From IMG/VR virus record IMGVR_UViG_3300025410_000066, positions 1 to 29,724 of that record: a DNA stretch of 29,724 bases. The stretch is one strand, 5' to 3'. The notes beneath the pieces are model-generated. The model made no database searches. It worked only from the letters and a program-made list of their open reading frames with translations, and was not told where the DNA came from. This stretch comes from a virus. Positions 5,686 to 12,549 of this stretch are shown piece by piece; position 1 is the first letter of the stretch; each line of letters begins with the position of its first letter. The position numbers and the translations under genes are program-made.

Positions 5686-5714
5686 TTGACATAATAGCGA
5701 ATCAGTGGGAAATT
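5686..5714 (+). promoter_or_regulatory. possible promoter with GAATC site before the exonuclease
   Basis: The 64-bp gap before the YqaJ gene carries TTGACA at 5686-5691 and a GAATC (GANTC class) at 5699-5703, where a -35/-10 spacer would be. No good -10 hexamer is visible at 16-18 bp spacing. Known GcrA-dependent promoters often have methylatable GANTC near the core elements, and a GcrA-like gene lies just upstream. The link is inference from a few short motifs. Confidence 0.25.
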
Positions 5715-5742
5715 CCTCTCACTATCAACGGGAAAGATAAAA

Positions 5743-6525
5743 ATGGCACTTACGAAGGAACAGAAAGAGTTCCGCTCAAAACTATTGGGCGGGTCAGATG
5801 CAAACACAATCATGGGAGGTGATGAAGAACGTATTTTTGAATTATGGAAAATAAAAAGAGGGAAAGCAGAAGACCATGATCTGTCCGACGCACTTCCAGT
5901 ACAGATGGGAGTTTTTACAGAACCTTTTAACATACAGTGGTTTACAAAGCAGACGGGTCGTCATGTTACGGATAACGGTACCCAAAAGATTAGTTTATCT
6001 CACTCTTTCATGGGATGCACCCTTGATGGACTCACAGACGACGGCCTCACCGTTTTTGAAGCTAAACACGTTTCTGCGTTCTCTAAGGACGACGAAATTA
6101 TGGACCGCTACTATCCCCAGCTAACGCATAACATGCTGGTGTGCGGCGTGGAGAAGGCTGTCCTATCCGTCTTTTACGGCAACCATAAGTGGGAGAAGTA
6201 CGACATAAACCTTGATGCGATATACGCGGATATCTTGATTGACGCGGAAAAACGCTTTTGGGATTGTGTCAAAAATGGCACCCCGCCAGTTACAATTACC
6301 GTACGGCCTCCGGTAGATGCGGTGCGCCGCGTTGATATGACGGGCAACAATGCGTGGGCTAACTTCGCGAATCAGTTGCAGTTAAACTCAGCGGGTAAGA
6401 AAATGTACGATGAAGCCGCCTCTGGCCTGAAGGGTCTGATGGAGGAAGATATGGCGGAAGCGTATGGATACGGTGTCAGCATCAAGCGCGATAAGCGGGG
6501 TGCGTTAAGATTGAAGGGGGATTGA
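5743..6525 (+). CDS. YqaJ-like viral recombinase exonuclease (260 aa)
   Basis: Matches the YqaJ/lambda-exonuclease class: LLGGSDANTIMGG (residues 14-26), GVFTEP (E60), CTLDGL (D95), VFEAKH (E106, K108) and YYPQLTHNMLVCG (residues 123-135). These supply the acidic residues and lysine of the metal-dependent active site. The enzyme would resect double-stranded DNA ends 5' to 3' to feed a single-strand annealing protein; the ERF gene at 7115 is its natural partner. The C-terminal 60 residues are helical and more variable. It follows a 64-bp gap that may hold a promoter. Confidence 0.85.
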   Translation: MALTKEQKEFRSKLLGGSDANTIMGGDEERIFELWKIKRGKAEDHDLSDALPVQMGVFTEPFNIQWFTKQTGRHVTDNGTQKISLSHSFMGCTLDGLTDDGLTVFEAKHVSAFSKDDEIMDRYYPQLTHNMLVCGVEKAVLSVFYGNHKWEKYDINLDAIYADILIDAEKRFWDCVKNGTPPVTITVRPPVDAVRRVDMTGNNAWANFANQLQLNSAGKKMYDEAASGLKGLMEEDMAEAYGYGVSIKRDKRGALRLKGD

Positions 6526-6526
6526 A

Positions 6527-6853
6527 ATGGATATTGTAAACCGATTGCGCGAACTTGGTGATTGGGAAGTGGGTGGCGTAAAATCAGATGCAATTTATCA
6601 TGCCGCCGCAGATGAAATTGAGCGGGGAATGGGATGGTCCGAACATCTCATTGAGCATGGTATACGCCTTGCCAAAACTATACGTGAATTGGAAAGAATT
6701 TGCCCAAACGTACCCCGTCACTTCTGGCTTTCTGCAAAAAAATCTTATTCAGTCTTTATGCAGGAAGAAGCGGATTGGTTAAAAAGAAGAGTTGAATGGG
6801 AAAAAAAATGTTTTGGCGATCCGCCAACGCCCGTATTTAAGGAAGGCGATTAA
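6527..6853 (+). CDS. MDIV-family protein in the plus-strand operon (108 aa)
   Basis: Starts MDIVNRLRELGDWEVG, has HAAADEIERGMGWSEHLI, and ends PVFKEGD. This repeats the MDIV-x-RLR start, A(A)(D/N)EIER helix and KEG(E/D) end of the four minus-strand paralogues at 1-797. Here too the terminal codons (AAGGAAGGCGAT) supply the ribosome-binding site for the next gene. The middle is helical and basic (RRVEWEKKCF). It starts one base after the exonuclease stop. Function unknown. Its presence in an oppositely oriented operon shows the family has spread beyond simple tandem duplication. Confidence 0.75.
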   Translation: MDIVNRLRELGDWEVGGVKSDAIYHAAADEIERGMGWSEHLIEHGIRLAKTIRELERICPNVPRHFWLSAKKSYSVFMQEEADWLKRRVEWEKKCFGDPPTPVFKEGD

Positions 6854-6854
6854 T

Positions 6855-7103
6855 ATGCGCGAAGAAAGCGTCTTAATATTGGAAATCCACATGATGACAG
6901 ATGGTTTCCAAATTGAAGTTCATCCTTTAGTCGCGGCGGATGAGGGGCAATTCATAAGGGATAGGTTGGCGGAACTCCTACCTGAACTTGCGAAGCAATT
7001 GCAGAACCCCTCCGCCCCAAGGGAAATTGAGATCGCGGACGGACACGCCCGCGCAATACTATACGAAGTAACTGGTAACCCAGACAGAAAAAAAGCACAC
7101 TGA
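6855..7103 (+). CDS. hypothetical protein (82 aa)
   Basis: ATG 6855 follows the stop of the MDIV-family gene by one base and lies behind AAGGAAGG encoded by that gene's KEGD end. The protein reads MREESVLILEIHMMTDGFQI, then a charged helix FIRDRLAELLPELAKQLQN, then a beta-like IEIADGHARAILYEV segment. I do not recognise the family. It lies between the exonuclease and the ERF gene, so it may accompany the recombination pair. An in-frame start at 6792 exists inside the upstream gene but has poorer support. Confidence 0.6.
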   Translation: MREESVLILEIHMMTDGFQIEVHPLVAADEGQFIRDRLAELLPELAKQLQNPSAPREIEIADGHARAILYEVTGNPDRKKAH

Positions 7104-7114
7104 AAGGAAAGATT

Positions 7115-7747
7115 ATGAAGACAAGTGAAAGCATTGAACACCTCTCCACGGCCTTAGCAGCCGCACAGGGGGCGTTAAAGAACCCGCCTAAGAACAAGAT
7201 CAACCCACACTTTAAATCCCGCTACGTGGACCTCTCTGACGGTCTGGATGCGATCCGTGAATGCTACGCAAAGCACGGGTTGGCATTCGTTCAAGGTACG
7301 TCCGTAATGGATGGAATCATTATCCTTAACACCCGTATCGTTCATAAATCTGGACAGTGGCTTGAATCGGACTATCCGGTAGGTGGCCTTGGTCGCCCGC
7401 AGGAGATGGGGTCAGCGATGACCTATGCCCGCCGCTATTCGCTATTTGGTTTGGTGGGTGTCGCGGGTGAGGATGATGATGACGGCAATGCTGCTCAGGC
7501 GGCTGATACGACCGCTGTAAAGGCTAAGGCTGCGCCAAAGCAAATGGAGCCGGGTCTTACGCCAGACGATAGCACCAAACTAATGGAAGTCATTAAGGGT
7601 GTATTGGATTTCTGCGAAAACCAACAGCAATTAACGGAGTGGGCGACGGAGAACAAAGACAAAATTGCGATGCTTCTCCCCGGTCACCGCAAAGAATTGC
7701 AAGACTATTATAAGTTACGCAGGGACGAATTGAAAGGCAATGGCTGA
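7115..7747 (+). CDS. erf: ERF-family single-strand annealing protein (210 aa)
   Basis: The sequence matches ERF: HLSTALAAAQGALKNPPKNK, NPHFKSRYVDLSDGLDAIRE, then GSAMTYARRYSLFGLVGVAG followed by EDDDD. The P-H-F-x-S-x-Y-x-x-L and A-x-T-YA-RRY-x-L-x-x-x-x-G-(I/V)-A elements are diagnostic. ERF proteins anneal complementary single strands in phage recombination and circularisation, working with an exonuclease such as that at 5743-6525. The C-terminal third (from about residue 125) is a linker and helical tail. AAAGGAAAG lies just before the ATG. The 3' end overlaps the DUF1367 gene by 8 nt. Confidence 0.9.
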   Translation: MKTSESIEHLSTALAAAQGALKNPPKNKINPHFKSRYVDLSDGLDAIRECYAKHGLAFVQGTSVMDGIIILNTRIVHKSGQWLESDYPVGGLGRPQEMGSAMTYARRYSLFGLVGVAGEDDDDGNAAQAADTTAVKAKAAPKQMEPGLTPDDSTKLMEVIKGVLDFCENQQQLTEWATENKDKIAMLLPGHRKELQDYYKLRRDELKGNG

Positions 7748-8192
7748 AGTCATTTATGTCCGCCGCAATGGGAACAAGCTGGAACCTTGCTCCTTAGTGG
7801 ACGAAGAGGCTTTGGCTGAGTTCCCTACGGGGAAAGACTTATCCGTGACGATCACACGGCCCCGTAGTTCAAAACAACATAGGTTCTTCTGGGCGTTGAT
7901 TCAGAAGATTTGTGAGAACCACGAAACGTACCGTAAGCCGGAACAGCTACTACTTTGGTTGAAGATCCGCCTTGGGTATGTGGAGGAAGTTCGGTTCCAT
8001 GACGATAAGGTCTGGTGGGTTGCAAGATCCATTAGTTTTAACGCAATGGATCAAGAAGAGTTCCGAAAGTTTTTTGAGAGTTCTTTGGACGTAATAACGG
8101 AAGAAGTAATACCAGAAATCAACCAGTATGAACTCCTCCATGAGGTGGAGAAGATGATTGGTTTTAACATTGTTGACTTATGGAGTAAGTAA
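7740..8192 (+). CDS. DUF1367-like phage protein (150 aa)
   Basis: The middle PRSSKQHRFFWALIQKICEN, then LLWLKIRLGYVEEV and ARSISFNAMDQEEFRKFFES, follows DUF1367 (RPR(N/S)-x-x-(F/Q)H-(K/R)-FFAL; K-x-x-x-GY; SISF-x-x-MD-x-x-EF). NinB-type recombination mediators are an alternative on context, because the protein follows the exonuclease and ERF genes. Biochemical activity is not established for DUF1367. The N-terminus is a small beta domain (VIYVRRNGNKLEPC). It overlaps the ERF gene by 8 nt and the next gene starts one base after its stop. Confidence 0.65.
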   Translation: MAEVIYVRRNGNKLEPCSLVDEEALAEFPTGKDLSVTITRPRSSKQHRFFWALIQKICENHETYRKPEQLLLWLKIRLGYVEEVRFHDDKVWWVARSISFNAMDQEEFRKFFESSLDVITEEVIPEINQYELLHEVEKMIGFNIVDLWSK

Positions 8193-8193
8193 A

Positions 8194-8466
8194 ATGGCGT
8201 ATGAAAAGAAGCATGGCGACGCAACGTTGTTCGCGAATGATCGTAAGACCAAGGATAGCCAGCCAGATTGGCGGGGGTCCATTCATATTGAAGGGAAAGA
8301 TTATGAATTGGCGTTTTGGAATAAGACCTCCAAGAACGGCAATAATTTCCTTGGTGGACGGATGGGTGATGAAGTTAAGCCGCCTGAGTCAAAGGGATCA
8401 TTCCCTAAGCCACAACAGGCAAAACCATCAGTTAAAGATTCGCTCAATGACGACATGCCATGGTAA
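8194..8466 (+). CDS. small SSB-like/DUF736-like protein with acidic tail (90 aa)
   Basis: From ATG 8194 the protein reads MAYEKKHGDATLFANDRKTK, DWRGSIHIEGKDYELAFWNK and NGNNFLGGRMGDE, then a disordered Pro/Lys linker ending in NDDMPW. The LF-x-N-x-(K/R)-K, G-x-I-x-I-x-G-x-x-Y-x-LA-x-W and N-x-F-L pattern resembles DUF736-like OB-type proteins of phages. The D-D-x-P-hydrophobic tip resembles the SSB C-terminal tip that recruits partner proteins. With the exonuclease and ERF upstream, a single-strand-binding role is likely but inferred. It overlaps the HNH gene by 7 nt. Confidence 0.6.
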   Translation: MAYEKKHGDATLFANDRKTKDSQPDWRGSIHIEGKDYELAFWNKTSKNGNNFLGGRMGDEVKPPESKGSFPKPQQAKPSVKDSLNDDMPW

Positions 8467-8807
8467 AAAGAGCGTCAATATCAACGAAGAAACGGGTAGC
8501 CCTGTTCCAATCACGGGGCGGCCTGTGTCACATATGTGGGGGTAAAATTAATGTTGGAGAAGCTTGGGAGTTGGAGCATAGAATTCCTCTTGCGATGGGC
8601 GGGGAAGATGCTGAGGCTAACTGGGAACTGGCCCATATTAAATGTCATCGAACAAAAACGTCTGATGACGTGGGTCAAATTGCAAAGGCTAAGAGGCGCG
8701 AAGCGCGTCACCTTGGAGGTCATGTATCAAGGACGCCCTTACCTTTTGGTAAAAAATCTGCATTCAAGCGAAAATTAGACGGAACCGTAGTTAGGAGAGA
8801 TGAGTAA
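8460..8807 (+). CDS. HNH endonuclease (115 aa)
   Basis: A compact HNH module: CHIC (C23, C26), ELEHRIPLAMGGED (H40), N54, and KCHRTK (C62, H63), with two Cys pairs to hold zinc. The C-terminus is basic (KAKRREARHLGG, KKSAFKRKL). Phage HNH proteins of this size act in packaging, recombination or as free-standing endonucleases; here the position beside recombination genes, far from any visible terminase, favours an accessory nuclease. ATG 8460 overlaps the end of the SSB-like gene, and its TAA overlaps the next ATG. Confidence 0.8.
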   Translation: MVKRASISTKKRVALFQSRGGLCHICGGKINVGEAWELEHRIPLAMGGEDAEANWELAHIKCHRTKTSDDVGQIAKAKRREARHLGGHVSRTPLPFGKKSAFKRKLDGTVVRRDE

Positions 8808-9067
8808 TGGAATTTTTTTACGCTTTAATGAGGCCATTAGTGAGGTTGTCTTGGAGGAACCCAAAATGGATAATTGATGCCATTCAAGTAACTACATATG
8901 ACCGAAATGGTAGGCCAGAAAAGAAAGAAATTGGTTTTAGAGTAAAACGGTGGGAAGACTTTTTCTTAACGTATGAATCTATCGCAACATTTGAAACGTT
9001 AGAAGAAGCACAAGATTTTATAAAAAACCATAAACATTTCCCAATTAACATGGACGGAATTAACTAA
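8807..9067 (+). CDS. hypothetical protein (86 aa)
   Basis: TAATG overlaps couple it to both neighbours. It begins MEFFYALMRPLVRLSWRNPK, then has a strand-rich middle (AIQVTTYDRNGRPEKKEIGF), an aromatic segment (RWEDFFLTYESIATF) and a short helix (TLEEAQDFIKNHK). The hydrophobic start is too short and basic for a confident membrane anchor. Base composition looks more AT-rich than the flanking genes. No family recognised. Confidence 0.6.
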   Translation: MEFFYALMRPLVRLSWRNPKWIIDAIQVTTYDRNGRPEKKEIGFRVKRWEDFFLTYESIATFETLEEAQDFIKNHKHFPINMDGIN

Positions 9068-9393
9068 TGGCACTCATATTACCAGACGATTTTGACCCTA
9101 ACGCGAAAGAAAATCCGTTAGAAAACATCTACGATCATGCCTTTCCATTGGCGGATAAGCTATCCTTCGCGATTAACGAATCGGTCATGGAGATGGTGAA
9201 GGATGGGAAGGTGACCGATAAAATGTCGGATGCGATCATCATCCATTCCATATCCCTCATGCTCATTACTTGCATGATGAACCGCGAAGTTCTTGAAGAT
9301 AACACATTAGAAACAACCCTCCGAAAAGTTAAAGGTATTGTTCAAGATTATCTAAAGCACCTTCTGGAAAGCGGTAAGGAGCAAACACATTGA
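9067..9393 (+). CDS. hypothetical helical protein (108 aa)
   Basis: Starts MALILPDDFDPNAKENPLEN and is then predominantly helical, including IIIHSISLMLITCMMNREVL and TLRKVKGIVQDYLKHLLESG. The Met/Ile-rich helix could be a buried core rather than a membrane span because charged residues flank it closely. It overlaps the preceding stop (TAATG), and its last codons carry AAGGAG for the next gene. I do not recognise the family. Confidence 0.6.
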   Translation: MALILPDDFDPNAKENPLENIYDHAFPLADKLSFAINESVMEMVKDGKVTDKMSDAIIIHSISLMLITCMMNREVLEDNTLETTLRKVKGIVQDYLKHLLESGKEQTH

Positions 9394-9626
9394 TTTTGCA
9401 ACTCAGACCAACTTTACCAATGCTAACCCCAAAAGGTCCAGCTTTAGCGCATTTTGTGATTGATTACGGCGAAGAGCATCACCTTCTATGGGTGTGCGTA
9501 CAAGATAACACGGGTGAAATTTGGACGTATGCAAACCCGGATGTTAGGGCGCAGACCAATCTGACATTCAAACGAAGGGAAATTCACATGTCTCTTGATG
9601 GGGATGATGATGAACGCCAGTGTTAG
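9390..9626 (+). CDS. hypothetical protein, TTG start (78 aa)
   Basis: TTG 9390 overlaps the upstream TGA, and AAGGAG lies eight bases before it, which decides this unusual start; the next ATG at 9420 lacks a ribosome-binding site. The protein is MILQLRPTLPMLTPKGPALA, then a beta-rich FVIDYGEEHHLLWVCVQDNTGEIWTY-type core, and ends SLDGDDDERQC. The core resembles the small phage proteins that carry P-x-x-P-x-G-x-A and DYG-x-E-x-x-x-x-W patterns, of unknown function. It overlaps the following gene. Confidence 0.55.
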   Translation: MILQLRPTLPMLTPKGPALAHFVIDYGEEHHLLWVCVQDNTGEIWTYANPDVRAQTNLTFKRREIHMSLDGDDDERQC

Positions 9627-9948
9627 TCGCACCCCGCCCACAATAATGGAGATGATCCAAACGGTGATTTGGACCAGCAATGCCCGAATGAGGGAGCAGA
9701 TAATGATGCTTCGTATTTTGGATCATTACGGCCCAAAGCATTTTGTAGCTACATTGGATGAAATTGCGGAGGCTACTTTCACGAATCGGGCGGTGGTGAT
9801 TCGCGCTTTAAAAGGGCTAAAAGAGTTACAATGGATTGACAGTGAGAGGATTTACAAAAGCAACGGGAGCAATCTCCCCGTAGTTCAAAGTTGTAAATAC
9901 ATTATAACAATCTGTAATGAAAAGGAGGCCGACCAGCCCCGAAACTGA
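9610..9948 (+). CDS. helix-turn-helix protein, last gene of the plus operon (about 112 aa)
   Basis: ILDHYGPKHFVATLDEIAEA, then FTNRAVVIRALKGLKELQWI, has the form of a winged helix (helix, turn with T-L-D-E-IA, recognition helix with RAVVIRALKGL, then strands with IDSERIYKSN). Several ATGs are in frame at 9598, 9604, 9607 and 9610; 9610 has GGGG at the best spacing. It overlaps the previous gene by 17 nt and its stop lies inside the first terminator hairpin. Being last in the early operon and facing the late operon, it could regulate late transcription, but no target site was identified. Confidence 0.55.
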   Translation: MNASVSRTPPTIMEMIQTVIWTSNARMREQIMMLRILDHYGPKHFVATLDEIAEATFTNRAVVIRALKGLKELQWIDSERIYKSNGSNLPVVQSCKYIITICNEKEADQPRN

Positions 9949-9995
9949 TCGGCCCCAAGTCAGGGAGGATACCGTGGGAAGGAAAAACCACGGTA
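9927..9995. terminator. two hairpins between convergent operons
   Basis: Hairpin one pairs GGCCGACCAG (9927-9936) with CTGATCGGCC (9945-9954), nine of ten bases, with an 8-nt loop; it includes the stop of the HTH gene. Hairpin two pairs TACCGTGG (9970-9977) with CCACGGTA (9988-9995), perfect, with a 10-nt loop. They sit exactly between the ends of the plus-strand early operon and the minus-strand late operon. Neither is followed by a clean T-run, so termination strength is uncertain. Confidence 0.55.
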
Positions 9996-9999
9996 CCTC

Positions 10000-10512
10000 T
10001 TATTCTACCATACGAAACGCTATATTTTCAACCCTTGATACGCGACCGCCCCAACCTTTTCCAAAAGTGGGCCACGTAGGAAGTCCTTGTAGGAAAGCTA
10101 ACCGGGCTTCGCAGATTCGCGTTGCAGTTTCACGACCGTTTGCCTCTTCAGCAGCAGCAATTGTTTCTGGCCCGACTTGTCCGTCTTGACCCACACCGCA
10201 TATCTGCTGGAGGGTTTTTGCCGCACGGCTTACCCCGCTATTAACAGCCATATCAAAAGTGGCATAGTCAATGCCAAGAGGAAGTGAGTCGCCATTTATC
10301 TTATCCCAGTAGTTCTTTTTGTACAGGGGGGCGACATCCTGAATCGTCAAGTTCATCATGTCCATCTCCGTCACCGGATGACCGACCCAATCTTCCCAGA
10401 CTTTTTGAGTAACGCCGTGGTTTGTCCGGCCCCCCGGATCACGTGCATCATTCACATAGCCCCCTTCTTCCTTAAGAACAAGGGCTAAACACTGCTCAAA
10501 ATTATCTTTCAT
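10000..10512 (-). CDS. GH108-type N-acetylmuramidase endolysin (170 aa)
   Basis: Residues 1-95 carry the GH108 pattern: LALVLKEEGGYVNDARDPGG (catalytic Glu in EGGY, probably E16), RTNHGVTQ, then YKKNYWDKINGDSLPLGIDY. The C-terminal part (GVSRAAKTLQQICGVGQDGQ, VGPETIAAA) is the predicted peptidoglycan-binding domain that accompanies this family. It would cleave the glycan backbone of peptidoglycan at lysis. No signal peptide or anchor is seen, so export depends on the holin. It is the last gene of the late operon, and its ATG overlaps the stop of the Rz1-like gene. Confidence 0.9.
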   Translation of the reverse strand: MKDNFEQCLALVLKEEGGYVNDARDPGGRTNHGVTQKVWEDWVGHPVTEMDMMNLTIQDVAPLYKKNYWDKINGDSLPLGIDYATFDMAVNSGVSRAAKTLQQICGVGQDGQVGPETIAAAEEANGRETATRICEARLAFLQGLPTWPTFGKGWGGRVSRVENIAFRMVE

Positions 10513-10709
10513 TATTTATTCCCGCAGAACTGCTTCCATTTTTCGTCATGGGACAAGATTTCCGATGCCGTTTTGTTAGATAAAGTATCAGTTTTTCTGA
10601 CATAAATAGGCTTCACCCAATTGCAGGATGTATCTACAATCTTAGTCTCTGGCTTAGGCATACAGGCCGCCATAGGTAATATCGATACCAATATAAAAAT
10701 CCGCTTCAT
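10512..10709 (-). CDS. Rz1-like outer-membrane spanin lipoprotein (65 aa)
   Basis: Starting at ATG 10709, MKRIFILVSILPMAAC is a lipoprotein signal peptide with a lipobox-like PMAAC at residue 16. The mature part has conserved spacing seen in phage lysis lipoproteins (SCNWVKPIYV, TDTLSNKTASEIL, HDEKWKQFCGN). It would be the outer-membrane half of the spanin pair that disrupts the outer membrane after the endolysin acts. Start 10709 is preferred to 10721 because GGAG lies six bases upstream. The gene slightly overlaps the end of the i-spanin-like gene. Confidence 0.7.
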   Translation of the reverse strand: MKRIFILVSILPMAACMPKPETKIVDTSCNWVKPIYVRKTDTLSNKTASEILSHDEKWKQFCGNK

Positions 10710-10963
10710 GGTTGGCTCCATTGTTTCTGAAGGGTATCCTGAGGGGTATTATCCTGAGAGACAGACTGGTCTATTTTAACCGCCTCCGCATCGACCTTCT
10801 GCTCATGCTGAATCGCTATGACCTCTTCCTGCGCCCGCTCATTGGCGGCCCCTATAGCCTTTTCATGGCCCGCCCAGTATGCATAGCCCAGAATAAGTGC
10901 GGCACTTATCCCAACGGCGATTGCGGCATTACGCACCCAAGGATTAAGGAGTAGGAAGAACAT
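10706..10963 (-). CDS. Rz-like inner-membrane spanin (85 aa)
   Basis: An N-terminal hydrophobic segment (residues 1-30, RNAAIAVGISAALILGYAYW) is followed by a charged helical stretch (EKAIGAANERAQEEVIAIQH) and a polar tail. This is the usual plan of an i-spanin: one membrane anchor plus a periplasmic coiled coil. It lies directly upstream of the lipoprotein gene with a 4-nt overlap, the typical Rz/Rz1 order. GGAGCC precedes ATG 10963 at a good distance. Similarity to Rz itself cannot be judged by eye because the family is highly divergent. Confidence 0.65.
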   Translation of the reverse strand: MFFLLLNPWVRNAAIAVGISAALILGYAYWAGHEKAIGAANERAQEEVIAIQHEQKVDAEAVKIDQSVSQDNTPQDTLQKQWSQP

Positions 10964-11187
10964 TACGATGGCTCCGTCTTAGACTTTAGTGCTAACCCAC
11001 CACCGCCGCCAGCAAGGATAGCGGAAGCGCCGATAGCCCAGTTTTGAGGGTCAAAGTTCCCATGAATCACCGCCTGATATGCGGTAACCGCGCAGTAAAC
11101 AAAGGACATTTTAGCCCATAAGATGCGGCCAATGTCCCAAGTCATGTTGTCCACCCCAGTGAACATATGTTTAAGAGCTTGAAGCAT
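10963..11187 (-). CDS. putative holin (74 aa, two membrane segments)
   Basis: MLQALKHMFTGVDNMTWDIG is followed by a hydrophobic segment (WAKMSFVYCAVTAYQAVI), NFDPQNWAIGAS, and a second one (AILAGGGGGLALKS). The small size, two predicted transmembrane helices, short charged tail and position immediately before the spanin and endolysin genes suit a holin. Similar small membrane proteins with an FDP-x-x-(W/F)-(A/G)-x-G-(A/L)-(G/S)-A motif are common in phage lysis cassettes. The exact class cannot be assigned. Confidence 0.65.
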   Translation of the reverse strand: MLQALKHMFTGVDNMTWDIGRILWAKMSFVYCAVTAYQAVIHGNFDPQNWAIGASAILAGGGGGLALKSKTEPS

Positions 11188-11188
11188 G

Positions 11189-11656
11189 TTATTTCACCGT
11201 TAACATTAAAAAGATGCCGATTGCGCCTATACCTAATACCAAAAATCCAACGATACTGCTAACCATAATTAAATCCTTACGGTTTTCTTCCTGTTCTTTT
11301 AACGCGGCAGCAGCTTGACGGGCCGCCTCTTTCCGCATTTCAATGACTTGACGTTGGATGCCTTCCCATGCTGCGGGACCATATTGGCCCACGAACATGT
11401 TCTTTACCTGAAGCTGCATATCCTGTGCTTTAGCTTTAACAGCGTAGCGTTTTACCGCCTCCGCCTCATAATCCGCTTGGCTTTGGAATAGTTTTTTCTT
11501 ATGCGGCGTAGAGGTTACCGTAACAATTTGACCAACTTTGCTAAATAGATTGCTTACCTTCTCCGCAGTCTCCATCATGTCCCGACCCGAATCAACGGCG
11601 GACTTAATGGAGTTATAGATTGCGGTAGCGCCCGCTATAAGGGTAAACGGGTCCAT
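11189..11656 (-). CDS. membrane-anchored helical phage protein (155 aa)
   Basis: MDPFTLIAGATAIYNSIKSA is followed by a long helical region (residues 15-125, Ala/Lys/Glu-rich: RYAVKAKAQDMQLQVKNMFV, QVIEMRKEAARQAAAALKEQ) and a C-terminal membrane segment (residues 129-153, LIMVSSIVGFLVLGIGAIGI). Similar proteins occur between structural and lysis genes of short-tailed phages. It may be virion-associated or part of the lysis group; context does not decide. No enzymatic motif is seen. Confidence 0.55.
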   Translation of the reverse strand: MDPFTLIAGATAIYNSIKSAVDSGRDMMETAEKVSNLFSKVGQIVTVTSTPHKKKLFQSQADYEAEAVKRYAVKAKAQDMQLQVKNMFVGQYGPAAWEGIQRQVIEMRKEAARQAAAALKEQEENRKDLIMVSSIVGFLVLGIGAIGIFLMLTVK

Positions 11657-11676
11657 TCAGTAAATCCCCAATCAAA

Positions 11677-12519
11677 TCAATACTTGTATTTAATACGACC
11701 GCCAGTCTTAACAACGTTAAATCCGGGAATACCCGCATTGACCGCTCCAGCCAAAGCGGAGGCTATTTGAGGATTAGCATTGGCGGCGTTCAAGTTATTT
11801 ATATACCCAGCACCAACGCCCGACGGTATCGTTGGATTGTACGTTGTCCCACCAACCGTAACGGGGTTTACTGCTGGCAATGCATCCGAAGATGTTGCGG
11901 GTCCAAAGCTTCCTTTGTTACCACCCATTTCTGTCGGTAAATTATTAGCGTTATAAGCATTATAATCAGCACTACCAGCCGCCGCACCACCACCAATAAT
12001 TGCGTTTAAATTGTTGGCATATTCTGGATGTTGAGCCAATTGCTGCTGATAATAAGCAAGACCAGCCGCATCAGGAGCGCGGCCAAAATCCTTTTGATAT
12101 GCACTGGTTATCAACGCAGCATTAGGATCTGTCGGAGTAGTCGGTGGAGTTGGGGTAGCGGGTTGATTTGTGGTGTTGGTATTTAGCCCTTGGAGGGTAC
12201 TTAACAATTGTTTAAAGAAATCCCGCCCCTGCGGACCACCTTGCGGCATATTATACCCATTATACCCCTGCATGACGCCGTAGCCACCATAACCACCTTG
12301 GCCGCTATACATGTACGGGTTAGGGCCATAATTTAACCCTCCCGTATATTGAGTATTCGCGCCATTTGGGACGACCGTTTGTGCGTTCTGATTCGCTTGT
12401 ATATTTTGCGCCGCGTTGCTTTGCGGGACTGCCGTATTACCTTGGAGGTCAGGCATATATCCATACCCAGAATTGGGAGGGGGATAACCATAACCGCCAC
12501 CATTCATATATCCGCCCAT
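11677..12519 (-). CDS. Tyr/Gly-rich virion-associated protein with DUF4214-like segment (280 aa)
   Basis: The first 100 residues are Gly/Tyr/Asn/Pro-rich low complexity (GGYGGYGVMQGYNGYN). Residues about 138-165 (SAYQKDFGRAPDAAGLAYYQ) match the DUF4214-like pattern Y-x-x-x-(L/F)-GR-x-P-D-x-x-G-L-x-Y(W/Y). The rest is Asn/Ala-rich and ends in TGGRIKYKY, one example of a GGR(I/V) motif seen in neighbouring large virion proteins. A related DUF4214-like segment is in the 1250-aa gene at about 18760-18870, sharing a 19-nt identical stretch. The role is probably structural. AAGGG precedes ATG 12519. Confidence 0.55.
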   Translation of the reverse strand: MGGYMNGGGYGYPPPNSGYGYMPDLQGNTAVPQSNAAQNIQANQNAQTVVPNGANTQYTGGLNYGPNPYMYSGQGGYGGYGVMQGYNGYNMPQGGPQGRDFFKQLLSTLQGLNTNTTNQPATPTPPTTPTDPNAALITSAYQKDFGRAPDAAGLAYYQQQLAQHPEYANNLNAIIGGGAAAGSADYNAYNANNLPTEMGGNKGSFGPATSSDALPAVNPVTVGGTTYNPTIPSGVGAGYINNLNAANANPQIASALAGAVNAGIPGFNVVKTGGRIKYKY

Positions 12520-12549
12520 CTTAAACCCTTTCCAGAAAAATCAACGATA

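Noticed and set aside
7950-8141. Minus-strand open frame opposite the DUF1367 gene
   Set aside because: It lies within a strongly coupled plus-strand gene with a recognisable family pattern; no start signal.
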